Below, one piece after another: positions 51,999-62,562 of a DNA stretch of 64,000 nt. Both the position numbers and the translations under genes were made by a program. The notes beneath the pieces were generated by a model. That model made no database searches. It was not told the DNA's origin and was given only the letters and a program-made list of their open reading frames with translations. How positions within the stretch are numbered: position 1 is the stretch's first letter; every line of letters begins with the position of its first letter. Origin of the DNA: Rhynchopus sp. YZ270_cl-10 (lineage: Eukaryota > Euglenozoa > Diplonemea > Diplonemida > Diplonemidae); the NCBI GenBank assembly GCA_964035575.1, contig OZ037913.1:372001-436000 (forward strand). The letters are read 5' to 3'.

Positions 51999-53278
51999 AT
52001 GGCCGCCTCCACGGCGCAAGACGTAAAGGAGGACCAGCAAAATTTATCCTATATTTTACAACATGATATGCACCACGTCTTCGAACGGCTTGCTGGGGAA
52101 GTCCTGCAGGAGAAGCCTGCGGAGCTGCTGCCGTTTTTGATTGGTACTTTGCAGAAGATGCATGATAGCACAAAGCCTGCACCTAAGACAGAATCAAATC
52201 CTACACCTGCACCTGAACCTACACCTACGCCTACACCTACACCACCCACAGCAGAACCCGAAGTTGCCAAGGAAGCAAAGCCCTACGACCCAACAGAAGA
52301 AGACCGCCGCCCCATCGACGGTGTCAAAGAAGAGCTGTTGAAGATCACAGTCGCGGTGTTTGGGATTGGGAATGCAGGCAAGACGACGTTGTTGTCAGCG
52401 CTATCCGGAGAGGTTGACACTGAAACAACACCTACAGTAGGGTTCACACCGATCAGAATGCGGACCGACCGGATTGATTTGCAACTCTACGATTTGGGTG
52501 GAGGGAAGAGGATTCGGTCAGTGTGGCAAAACTACTATGCAGATGTGCACGGTGTGGTCTATGTGGTCGATGCTTCAGCTGATGAAGATGATATCAAAGA
52601 AAGTGTTGAAGAATTCCTCAAAGTCCTCGAAGACGAACGCATCACAGGAAAACCCATCTGCATCATGGCAAACAAACAGGACCTCTCCACAAAGCCCTTA
52701 GAGAACATTGCAGATTACTTCAAACTGAAGGACCTCAAAAATGTGCACATAGTAGCAACGTGTGCGATAGACCCGAAGCATGAGAAGCACGTGAACATCG
52801 AAGTAGGCATGCAATGGATTCTCGAAAAGATTTCAGAGAGATATCAAGAGCTGAGCGTCAAGGTGAAGGAGCAGGTGGCGATACAAAAGGCAAAGAATAA
52901 GGCGAGGATGCAGGAGGTGGTATGCAAAAAAGGCCCCCTTTTTTTCATTTATCGTACAAAAAAAAAGCTAAGAAAGGGCCCATCATCTTCCCAACCTTTC
53001 TCTTGTATTTACTGCGACTGTGTGCCTATTTGCATCATCCCCGATGCTCTTTCGTACATCAGTGAAGTGCACTCTCCACAGTTCGATAACCAATGGAGGG
53101 TGTCTTGTCTACAAAGGCTGTTTGTACTTACAAATATGCCGTATTCGTCATTTTTTGATTATTGTGTCAATTCATACCAATTCATAACATCGCACCACAG
53201 AGAGAACGAGTCGCAAGAGAAAAAGAACAAGAACGTTTAGAAGCAGAGGCAAGAGGGGAGAAGGTGGATGACGAATAG
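51999..53278 (+). CDS. ARL13: ARL13-type ciliary GTPase with N-terminal docking domain
   Basis: Exons 51999-52919 and 53201-53278 (phase 0, GTATGC...CCACAG) give 332 residues. Residues about 16-56 (ILQHDMHHVFERLAGEVLQE then KPAELLPFLIGTLQ) form an RIIa/Dpy-30-like dimerisation-docking helix pair, followed by a Pro/Thr hinge (58-86). The GTPase follows: GIGNAGKT (122-129), TPTVGFT switch I, DLGGG (165-169) followed by KRIRSVWQNYY, and NKQD (225-228). DLGGG lacks the catalytic Gln of ordinary ARF-type GTPases, which is characteristic of ARL13. The C-terminal tail is a charged helix. In cilia ARL13 is the exchange factor for ARL3. Human ARL13B reaches membranes through N-terminal palmitoylation, which is missing here; trypanosome ARL13 instead has a docking domain like this one. 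It implies that the organism has cilia. The start follows a CTCTCTCTCTCAG acceptor at about 51950. Confidence 0.88.
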
Positions 53279-53871
53279 CGGGGGGGGGGGTGGCGGGGTA
53301 CACACGACGGACTAGTTGTGGCACCTGTCATAAATTTTCACTAGTCATTTTACTAGTAAAATCACCTGTCATGGCCATAACTCGTCGTGTAGGGTGTGTA
53401 GAGCAGTAGATGGCTCTCGGAAGTTGAAACACTAACCAAGTAACACAAAAAAAACAGTGCATTCTGGAAAAGATGCAAAATAAAAATTCCTCTGTTCGTG
53501 GCAAGTTACCACCTTTTTCCCCCTCTCTTTTTTTCTTTGGAAGAAAGAAAAATCAGCTGATTTGCACCCTACACCCCCACCCGGACCATAGAGTGGTCCC
53601 TTCGATCCTGAGACGGCATCGTTTACAGTCAGTGGACTTCGACGGTATCTGATCATCTTCGATTCCCACCCCCCATCTCCCCTTATCCCATTTGATCCCT
53701 ATGAGACAGTAACATTAACCAAAAATAATATTTTTCTCCCCTTCTTTTTCTCGAAATATACAAAAAAAATATCTAAGGCTGAGCTCTCCTTTCCAACTCC
53801 CCAACTCAGAACCCTTACACAAAACAAAAAAAATATGTAAATTTTCCTTTCAAAAAAAAACTTCTTTTAAA
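53279..53871. other. Spacer
   Basis: No gene seen. Positions about 53304-53395 form an imperfect palindrome (ACACGACG...CGTCGTGT) with two CACCTGTCAT copies. A pyrimidine tract with CCCAACTCAG precedes the next gene. Confidence 0.4.
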
Positions 53872-56800
53872 ATGCCTGATCGAGAAAATCAACAAACGAG
53901 AGACCCGGTTACGGGGAGGAGTGGTAGTTTTACGTTGCATAAGAGAGTGAAGGGGACTGGGGGGAATGCGGCAAAGAGTTCGCTCTCTTCACGGTCGGAG
54001 GAGGAGCTGTTGGGGAGGATACGGAATATGGAGCGCGACGATCTGTTCCTCCGCAGTCTTGGCGGGTGGGCGGCAACCACTGTCTATTCAAAGGCGGTCT
54101 TCTGTGTCCGTGGTTGTCGTCGGGTCTACCTCGCTGTAGCAGTGACCCGCAAGGTTCTCTGCTTCATCACCTCCAGCGAAACTGTTGGGTCCGCAGTTGC
54201 ATCGACAGCAAGCACATCGCGGCCACGCTCACCCCCTCCTTCACGCAGCGCAGTACGCCGTGGCGGGCAGTCCTCTGCGTTGACCCCTGCGACCAATGAC
54301 AACGTATTTTCCACCTATGAAACACTTCTACCCGATCAAAGAACACTAGGCACATGGACGATTCAATGTAGGGTGCCATTAGGGAATATAGCAGGGATAG
54401 TCTTCACTGAAGCAGATGCAAACACAGTCGCGCTTGATTATGTGAATTTACGACCGATTCCATGGCATTTCTCTGTCATAAGATTCCATGATGCAGCGCA
54501 TTGCGATGATTTTGTTGCCTTTATCATGAGGGAAAAGATGAAGTTGTTAGGGAAGCGAGCATCCGCGACGATTCCGTTTTCGATTTTATCGCCATCAATG
54601 TCGACGATGATGTCGCTGCAGTCGTTGCGGAGCCGTGCTCAATCACAGCCTCCTTTATCTAACACATTGCCAAACGCGCTTCCGGACTTCATTTCAACCG
54701 TAAACGAATCTCTAATCAATGTCGAATACGGAAAACGTGCCATATCCTTAGTAAAGCTCCGCCGTGGTGTTGACAAAGTAAACATCGACCTCAACGGGAA
54801 AATCTCTCTCGAAACCGAAGATGATTACGAACAGCTTGCCGCCAACCCCGATGTAGCAGACCTGATTCGCTCTAAAGGCGACACCACATTGAAGCTCTCT
54901 GTCCGTGTTGAGATTGTTCCCGACACATCTGATCCCAAAAAGAAGAAACCTGCAGTATTGATAGTAACCGACTCCATCGTCATCATCCTGCACGATGCAG
55001 AAAGGGAGTATAAAGTGGAGGCGATCTTCCGTATTGAATGCATTGATTCGATTAGCCATGTTCCGGCACAGAATTTTTTGTTGTTCAAAATCTTCCGAGA
55101 TGGACCGGATTATACCAGAACACGAACCTCACCTAGCCCTTCTCCTAGGGCACATTCATCGTATGATTCGCATTTGGGTGGTGGACCGCCTCATTCCACC
55201 ACCTCTTCTAGGCTGAAGGAATGTCTTATTCACATCATAGGCAATGAATATACATGCAGCAATGTGAACGCATCGACACCGTATCTGAACGCCACTCCAC
55301 AGCTGACGGCGGAGGAGGTTTCTTCAAAGATTTTGCACCATGTGGAGAACGTTTTTTTGGATGTCCGCATCAGACGACTTCCTATCAAAGTAGAGAGAGA
55401 TATCAAGGCGAGAGGGAGATTAGATCATGCGGTAGCAAAAGGGTCGAGGATTGTTGCAAAATTCATTGCTAGAGCGTCAAGGGAGCACCATGAGACCATG
55501 GATCTGCGTGATGTGTGCTTCTCCGTTCATATGGATACGACAAATGCATTTAAATGGCTGCTTGTCATTGTGCGAATCAGGATGTTTGATTTGATAGACA
55601 CCTTTACCAACCTTAATAAGCATTACTCCATTGAAGGCGAAGGAGGGCACGGTGCAACGTCACGGACTAGGGCAGAGCTGCATGCGGATATGATGGTGGA
55701 AAGACGTCTGGTTTTGTCTCTTCTTGCGTTGTGCGCGCATCTGGACCTATCACAGCAGCTTTTGTATGAATCTGTCTTATATGAGTTAATGCAATGCGCT
55801 GGAGGACGGATCGGACAACGTACCCAAACCGATATTTTTCAGAAGGATACATTCGCAGTTCGGGTGATTTTGTTGTATCTTGGAACCAGAGCGCATCAGT
55901 ACGTGAAGTTGGTGATTAGCACAGCGCTGGATGATTTTCTTCGCCTCAAACAGCTGAAATCTGTGCATACTCATGCATCAGAGTTTATGGACATTCTTCA
56001 CAAAAACAACAACCTTAACGCTATGCCGCATGAACTCAAGGTTGTCATCGCCATCATCGCACGCTGCGTCGCAGACATCACAAAGGCAGGCATTGTCGAA
56101 CTGGACTCAAGAAAATGCATTGGCGCCTTTCTCATGAGACGACTTTGGGGCCCCGCACTGCAGGCACCCGATTCCTTTGGATTGACGGTACTGCAGCTGC
56201 AGCCGGCTCAGTCGACCTTTTTGCGGGATATTTTTATGTTGTTGAATGGTGTGCTGGGGTTTGGTGTGCAGGTGGAGGATGAATGGTTGGCGGGGCATCA
56301 GGGGAAGGGGGATGCCTACATCGACTCCTTAATAGACGAAGCATTGCTGAAGGAGATTAAAGTAGGAAATCAGGAATGCGAAAGCGAGCCTGAGGATACA
56401 GCTGACGAAGCGGCGCCTTCTCTACCACCGTCACCAACGATGCTTCGGAAGGAGTCTTCCATCGGGTTCAGACCTGCCACGAGAACCACATCGGTAGGAA
56501 ATGCTACGTTTTCGAGTGTTCCTTCCTTAGCGCAACAGCATAACATTGAAATGCAAAACTCCCTGACCCTGCAGGTGCCCCCTTCTCCGCCACGTTCCCG
56601 CACCCCGCCGATTCTCTCATTTCTCCAAATCAAACGTGCTGCCAGCGGGGTGGGTGAAGACAAAGCCTTGCGTCTCAGCGGGACTACTTCCACAACATCG
56701 AATTCACCCATGATATCACCTCCACCTCAGGTGTTGGCAGAGTCGACACACTCTGCTGCAGAGCTGCTCCGAAAGCAGTCGATCATGCGAGGAGGTGGGC

Positions 56801-58281
56801 ATGCTCCGGGCCATTTTAAATCCTCTTTTCATCATCAATCGATGACAAGACAGAAGGTGATGGAAGTTTCTGATGCAGATGTTATGGCGCTCGCGAACAA
56901 CCTTGAAGCAGTGCATGAAGCGCTTGGAAGAGACACAGAACGGCTTTTGGTGTCTCTCATGCAAGGCATACAGAGTGTCGACAAAACGATGACAAAGCTG
57001 GAGGAAGAGATCAAGCGCAAAAAGGACGAACTCAAATCCAGTCGCAGCACCTCACCTATTAACAGACGCGGCTCTTCTTTGGTTTCGGAGGATTCCTTTA
57101 AGGAGGAGGCGCCTCCGAAAGAGGCAAAGAAGAATTGGAACAAAGCGTTGACATCGGTCTCTCTGTTGGTCTCAATGCACGCTTCCAGTTCACTTCATCG
57201 AACCGGGTCTCAAGTAGATTTGCTGTCTTCTATTAAAACCGTTGCGCAAGATGAAGATACTCAGATTACAAAGGCAAGGTTGGTGGTGGATCGGTACTAT
57301 GTACTACCCGGGGTGGCGTCGTTGTTGGGTATTGCGGGGAGTGTGATTTATGCGTTGTTTGAAAGGGCGGTTCAGAGGTTTGATCCGCTGGCGATACATG
57401 CTGTGGAAGAGGAGATTCGACGCACGGAAGCGCTTCTTGCCTCGCAGTACACTGCAGCACAACACCTCCGCCAAAACGTCGCTCACCTACGAACCACTCT
57501 TGACAACCTAGACGAAATGCAAGCAAATGACATAGAGTCTCCATTCTCCTCTCCACACAGTGGGGTGGGGGTAGTAGGGGGCAATGCAACGTCCGGTACC
57601 TTCCGTTCCACCCTCTCAGGACCGACCGATGTTCTGTCTCAAACGCGAGTGTTAGGCTGTCAAGATACAGCATCATGGCCCGTGGAATGTGATGGTATTC
57701 TTTTGAATAGGCGATGGAGCGCTACGTCTGATATCGTATCGGACACCGTTTGTGCGTCTCCACGCATAGAACAGCAATCAAAGAGCAAACCCCAGCAAAC
57801 ACCATCAAAATATACGGTAACGTGCCATTCAGAGAGTGAGGAAGAGGATGGTGCGTCGCGGGGGCTTTCTTATGGGCAACGGCGCGGGCTGTACGATGCT
57901 TGGGGAGAAGAGGGGGAAGGGGGTGAGGAGGATGTCGCGTATGGATACTCCTCGTCCGAGATTGATGACGACGAACTGCGGAATTTGCTGCTGCTGAACA
58001 GATCTGCGTTGGATCCACTGTCCAAATCCCGTCTCGGTGTGTTCCCCTCTGCTCAAAGCACTGATATTGAAGAAGAAGTGGATGATACTCAAAACGGCCC
58101 GACCACCCCAGATCGGCCTCCTGAACGCACTACTCCGGAGTCGAAATACACAGTAATCACTACATTTAACACAACCAATGAAGACGGCGAGCTTCTTGAC
58201 CCAGCAGGCGGCTACGAAGGAGAAGACGACGCAGCTCTCTTTGGCGATGATGAAGACGATGAGATGTTTCTTCCGGAATAG
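53872..58281 (+). CDS. Large unrecognised protein with PH-like N-terminus
   Basis: The product is 1469 residues in one exon. Residues about 65-225 look like a split PH/GRAM-type fold: strands CRRVYLAVAVTRKVLCFITS, an insert, strands IQCRVPLGNIAGIVFTEA and WHFSVIRFHDA, then the helix AAHCDDFVAFIMREKMKL. A second beta-rich stretch (about 290-430, with PAVLIVTDSIVIILHDAE) could be another such domain. Residues about 500-830 are mostly helical and contain DAVAKGSRIVAKFI-like and RVILLYLGTRAHQYVKLVIS segments. Next is a Ser/Pro-rich region with phosphosite-like motifs. A coiled coil (about 1010-1060), a short hydrophobic stretch (VLPGVASLLGIAGSVIYALF, about 1145), another coiled coil and a long acidic tail complete it. 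The ATG at 53872 is the first in frame after an upstream CAACTCAG. A lipid-binding scaffold is the likeliest reading, at low confidence. Confidence 0.8.
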   Translation: MPDRENQQTRDPVTGRSGSFTLHKRVKGTGGNAAKSSLSSRSEEELLGRIRNMERDDLFLRSLGGWAATTVYSKAVFCVRGCRRVYLAVAVTRKVLCFITSSETVGSAVASTASTSRPRSPPPSRSAVRRGGQSSALTPATNDNVFSTYETLLPDQRTLGTWTIQCRVPLGNIAGIVFTEADANTVALDYVNLRPIPWHFSVIRFHDAAHCDDFVAFIMREKMKLLGKRASATIPFSILSPSMSTMMSLQSLRSRAQSQPPLSNTLPNALPDFISTVNESLINVEYGKRAISLVKLRRGVDKVNIDLNGKISLETEDDYEQLAANPDVADLIRSKGDTTLKLSVRVEIVPDTSDPKKKKPAVLIVTDSIVIILHDAEREYKVEAIFRIECIDSISHVPAQNFLLFKIFRDGPDYTRTRTSPSPSPRAHSSYDSHLGGGPPHSTTSSRLKECLIHIIGNEYTCSNVNASTPYLNATPQLTAEEVSSKILHHVENVFLDVRIRRLPIKVERDIKARGRLDHAVAKGSRIVAKFIARASREHHETMDLRDVCFSVHMDTTNAFKWLLVIVRIRMFDLIDTFTNLNKHYSIEGEGGHGATSRTRAELHADMMVERRLVLSLLALCAHLDLSQQLLYESVLYELMQCAGGRIGQRTQTDIFQKDTFAVRVILLYLGTRAHQYVKLVISTALDDFLRLKQLKSVHTHASEFMDILHKNNNLNAMPHELKVVIAIIARCVADITKAGIVELDSRKCIGAFLMRRLWGPALQAPDSFGLTVLQLQPAQSTFLRDIFMLLNGVLGFGVQVEDEWLAGHQGKGDAYIDSLIDEALLKEIKVGNQECESEPEDTADEAAPSLPPSPTMLRKESSIGFRPATRTTSVGNATFSSVPSLAQQHNIEMQNSLTLQVPPSPPRSRTPPILSFLQIKRAASGVGEDKALRLSGTTSTTSNSPMISPPPQVLAESTHSAAELLRKQSIMRGGGHAPGHFKSSFHHQSMTRQKVMEVSDADVMALANNLEAVHEALGRDTERLLVSLMQGIQSVDKTMTKLEEEIKRKKDELKSSRSTSPINRRGSSLVSEDSFKEEAPPKEAKKNWNKALTSVSLLVSMHASSSLHRTGSQVDLLSSIKTVAQDEDTQITKARLVVDRYYVLPGVASLLGIAGSVIYALFERAVQRFDPLAIHAVEEEIRRTEALLASQYTAAQHLRQNVAHLRTTLDNLDEMQANDIESPFSSPHSGVGVVGGNATSGTFRSTLSGPTDVLSQTRVLGCQDTASWPVECDGILLNRRWSATSDIVSDTVCASPRIEQQSKSKPQQTPSKYTVTCHSESEEEDGASRGLSYGQRRGLYDAWGEEGEGGEEDVAYGYSSSEIDDDELRNLLLLNRSALDPLSKSRLGVFPSAQSTDIEEEVDDTQNGPTTPDRPPERTTPESKYTVITTFNTTNEDGELLDPAGGYEGEDDAALFGDDEDDEMFLPE

Positions 58282-58652
58282 AATTTTTTTTGCGGATTTT
58301 GTTTTTAGAGTTTTTTTAGAAAGAGAAAATTAAAAAAAATATATTTGAATAGAAAAATGTTTTAAGATTTGTGCGCGACATTCTAGCTTTAGCTTGAAAA
58401 AAATTATTTCTCCTACTTTGAAATTCCTCAAGAGTTTTGGTGGAAATTTCTGAAAAATTCCTAACGAAAAAAAAAAATGTGTTGTCTTTTCTTCGGGGAT
58501 TTTTATTCATTCATTCTACCTCCGAATGGCTGGCAACGTACGTAGATCAGTCGTACTTTGGAGGTGTGGTGTGCCTGCTTTTCAGTTACCCTGTCAGCAA
58601 CTCCCCAAATGTAACACTCCAGGGGGTTCGGTAACTCCCCGCACGGAGTGTC

Positions 58653-58695
58653 AGTGCGCTCTGAGTCCCAGAGGCGTTTTTGCACTATCAAACTT
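58653..58695 (+). repeat. Class H3 hairpin repeat
   Basis: GCGCTCTGAGTCCCAGAGGC then GTTTTTGCACTATCAAACTT, about 210 bases before the next start codon. Confidence 0.5.
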
Positions 58696-58902
58696 CACTT
58701 TAAGAGAGAAAAACTGATTGCAGACAACCTTCTTTTTTTTTGTCTACCCACCGAGACCTCCCCAGAGGGGAAACCATACAAAAAGTAAAGCATACCCCCC
58801 TTACCTTCTGTTGCCCCCCTTCCTATATTTCATACCCATTTTTCTATCAACAAAACAGTAGTGCCCTCCTGAGTGACGGCAAAGAGGAAAAAGAAAAATA
58901 AA

Positions 58903-59997
58903 ATGTCAACCAAAGTAGTGAACAGAACCACCCTGGCCTATGGGAAGGCTCAGGGTAAGACAATGGGGCACTGGGCGAAGAAGCACTTCGTCTCGAAGCA
59001 TGAGGATGAACAGTGGGATGACTTCTTTGCGCGGCATCGTCCCAGCACTATGACCCCGGTATGCCCCTTCCTCATCCCTTTCTTTTTCCCTCACGCAACT
59101 TTCCAACTCTCTTTTTTTTCGCGAATAGAAAGCGATTTGGTTCCTTAAGCTTACCAATATAGCACTTTATCACACTTTGTTGCACCGCCCGTTCAGCAAC
59201 AGCCACATCAAATTTAACACAAAATCCACAAAAAAAAACTACCATTTTCCCCTCAACAGAAATTAGGAGAAGGCTTAGTGGTGCACCGAGGGGAGGGTGA
59301 ATGGGATGCGCCGAAGATGCCGAACTTTCTGTACCACCACTTCATGAACAGCACCGGTCTAGGGCGCGTACAGCATGCAAACAACCGCGTGGCGTCGGAC
59401 ATCGCGAACCACCAACGCGAAGGGCGGGGCAATGCAACGGGGCTGGACGAACAATATCTGCGGTCCATGGAGAAGGTTGGGTTGACACAGGGCATGTTCA
59501 CGTGGGCGTGCCCCATGGCGAATAGCAATCATGCAACCCCCGAGGTGGATGAAGACTGGGATAGACTCACCGAGGCATTCCTCTCCAATGAGCTGACAGA
59601 TGCGTCGGAAGCGGTCATCATACGAGGTCCCTTTGACGCTTGGAAGGTGCGACCCAAGATGTATGAAGGTAAAGTGCGTAGTGCGCGCGAGGAGTACAAA
59701 TTCCACGTAATGACAAAGGACTTCCGCGACAAGGAGGCAATCGCGCACATCCACTACACTCTCCGCCAGCTCAACCTCACCTCCAATACCGGCATGTGGG
59801 TTAACTACGCGCCACTCTTCCAAAGCTATTTGAAATGGACCAACCACCCCCTCTACTCCTGCCCGCCCACAGGCGGCGAGCCCCTAGACAGAAGAGAAGC
59901 AGAACGGTGGAGAAGAGCGAACGGTCTACACAATATGGGTCTATCCAGATTCGCGTATGACGGGAAATCACTTCATGAGCGGGCAGCAGTGCCGTAG
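58903..59997 (+). CDS. Unrecognised two-exon protein
   Basis: Exons 58903-59058 and 59260-59997 (phase 0, GTATGC...CAACAG) give 297 residues. It is rich in Trp, His, Asn and Arg with no membrane segment, signal peptide or repeat. Features: an N-terminal basic stretch MSTKVVNRTTLAYGKAQGKT, a conserved-looking EWDAPKMPNFLYHHFMNST, and a C-terminal half with FHVMTKDFRDKEAIAHIHYT and RREAERWRRANGLHNMGLS. Composition and compactness suggest a structural subunit of a larger complex (for example mitochondrial or ribosomal), but I recognise no family. A start acceptor TATCAACAAAACAG lies about 45 bases upstream. Confidence 0.75.
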
Positions 59998-60269
59998 TGA
60001 ACGATTGTCTAATTTGGGGGAAGGATGGGGGAAATGGGAGGGGAACTTTGTGAACGAAGCGAAAATGAAAATGTTGGAGAAAAAAAAAGGATGTGTATTT
60101 TTTGTGAACGGAAGGGAAATTTTTTTTGCACACATCATCCTACAGCATCCTTTTTAGTTTCCTCTTTGTCTTTTTTGCCTTTTTTGTTTTGTTTCTGAAT
60201 TTGTACCTTTCCCTTTGAGTATCTTTATCATCCTGAGTTGGAAAAAAAAAACACACACACACATATACA

Positions 60270-61340
60270 ATGGCCGCACGCCGGAAAGAGCTTCTGAAGG
60301 TGATCATCCTGGGTGACACTGGTGTTGGTAAATCCTCGTTGATGGGGAGATACGTGAACGACAAGTTCGACATCCGTTACAAAGCAACCATCGGAGCGGA
60401 TTTCCTCACAAAAGAGCTGACCGTCGACGGCACCAACGTGACACTCCAGATTTGGGACACCGCCGGACAGGAGCGTTTCCAGAGTCTTGGATCCGCATTC
60501 TACCGTGGAGCTGATGCGTGCATGCTGGTATGTAGAGCAACAGGGTGGTTATGGGTGATTGAATTGAATTTTTCGATTGTAAGTAGCAAACAATGGCGTA
60601 GTGTCTACCATTTTGCCAAGGTGGCTAGAGGAGGCTTCAGGTCATCTTCTAAATGTTTCTTCTTTTTCGTGTCTTCAAAAGGAACAACCAAGGTTGCAAC
60701 CCGAAACGAATGCCACATTCGTCTTTGAAGTTGTATCCCTCAACCCTTTCAAAACACCCACACAATGCTACACCACTCACAGGTCTTCGACCTGACCTCC
60801 CAAGACTCCTTCGCGCACTTGTCCTCGTGGTACGACGAGTTCATCATCCAGGCCGGAGAGGGACGCGAGTTCGTGCTGGTCGGAAACAAGAGCGACTTGG
60901 ACGACAAGCGTTGTGTGTCCCAGAAGGCCGCCCTCGGGTGGGCACAGAAGCAGGCCAACTCGGACGAGGAGGACAAGAGAATCCCGTACTTCGAGACATC
61001 GGCGAAGGACAAGACCAACGTCGACCAGGCTTTCTTGGCCGTTGCGAAGGGAAGCTTGGCGAAGAAGCTTGTGTCGGTATGCCCTTTGCTCAGTACCTCT
61101 AACCCCTCCACACCCCCCCTCCCTCACGACGAAACTAACCATTAGCCATCGGGCGACCTTTTGTGTACATCACCCGTCTTCGGATAGAGTACCACAAAAC
61201 TGGAGAATATTTTTTTTTTTTGAAAATAAAACTGATAAAAACCCTTCAAACCCCTCCTTCACGTCTTGCAGAAGAACGACGACTTCATTCCCACCGTCCT
61301 TCCCGCCAAGGCACCCCCGAAGAAGAAGGGATGCTGCTAG
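60270..61340 (+). CDS. RAB7: Rab7 small GTPase
   Basis: Exons 60270-60527, 60783-61076 and 61272-61340 give 206 residues (human Rab7a has 207). Both introns are phase 0 with GTATGT and GTATGC donors. Motifs: GDTGVGKS (15-22), effector loop YKATIGADF (37-45) typical of Rab7, WDTAGQE (62-68), NKSD (121-124), SAK (159-161) and a C-terminal KKKGCC with two cysteines for geranylgeranylation. All nucleotide-binding residues are present. Rab7 directs late endosome to lysosome transport and fusion at the late endosomal membrane. The first intron carries a class H1 hairpin repeat (60619). No downstream gene follows in the window. Confidence 0.95.
60619..60655 (+). repeat. Class H1 hairpin repeat inside Rab7 intron 1
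   Basis: AGGTGGCTAGAGGAGGCTTC then AGGTCATCTTCTAAATG, followed by a pyrimidine tract. It proves that a copy can sit in a cis-intron. Confidence 0.5.
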
Positions 61341-62525
61341 ACACCTACTGACACCATGTTGGAGGCGGCGACCCACCCCTCACGCACTCCCCCTTTCCCC
61401 CATCTGACCCCACTCCTCTTCCTATGGCTTTGTTTCCATTGAGGATTTGTTTTCTTCTTCTGTGGAACCAAGTAGAGATGCAGGGGACGATCAGAGTGGG
61501 GAAAGGGTAATGTACATGGGAGGGGGAAACCCGTTTGTAATTGGTGGCTTCAAATTCAAAAAAAAAACGTGTGGAAAAATGAGAGAAAAGTGCAACAAAA
61601 AAAAAAAAAAAAATACGAAAAAAAATAATAATAATAAAATGAGGAGAGGATAGGGGTGGTGTGTGTGTGGTTTCATTTTTCCTTCGTGTGTGTGGTTGTT
61701 TTTTTTTGGTTTTTGGTTATTTTTTTCTTTGTGTTCGCACCCCCCCCCACACACACACACATATTGTGTTCATTTTGGTTTTTTTTTTTTTTTTTGCTGA
61801 CAACATGCGTTGTTACGCGTTCTCACATTTTTTTTTTAAAACCCCCCCACAGTTTTCCCCCCCAATACTTCTTGCCTATGTAGCCTTACAGAGACGTAGA
61901 GGTTACGACTATTGTTTTTTTCAGTGAAAGTGCAGCTTAGTAAAAAAATAACGATTTGACTGGGGAAAATTTGACAACAAAGACAAAAAAAAGAAAATCG
62001 GAGAAAAAGGGGGTGAGGTGAAAGCAAACTAAAGTTGTTGATCCCTTTTCCTTTGTCGATTTTTTTTTTTTGACGTTTTGACGATATTTGATGTGTCATA
62101 ACAAGAAATGCGAGAGAAAAGGAGAGGTTTTTTTTTGATTCCAAAGTGAAGAGGAAAAAAATGGATTTTTTTTTTTGAAAGGGTCGATTCAACAGATGAA
62201 ACAAACGACGCCTTCGAGAGGGTAGGTCTAACACTATTCATGCTCTATCGTGAGGTGTGGACGAGGTCCGGAGATGTGCAAAACAAAAGAGAACAATAAA
62301 ATGGTGACGAAGGAGTCAGGCCACAACCCCACCTCGACTCACTACAATATGAATCTTCCAATGGTAAAAAAAAAAAAAAGCAAAAAATTAATAAATGCAA
62401 ACAAACACATTGCTAGCTTGTGCTATACACGAGATCTTCCCTCCTCTCCCCCCCCTTTTCTTGTTCGTGTTGTGTTTTTTCACACGAGACACTTTTCACT
62501 TTTCACTTTTTTTTTTTTTTTTTTT

Positions 62526-62562
62526 AGGTGGCTAAACATGAGAGGCTTAGGCTCATCGTTCA
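62526..62562 (+). repeat. Class H1 hairpin repeat
   Basis: AGGTGGCTAAACATGAGAGG then CTTAGGCTCATCGTTCA. Confidence 0.6.
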
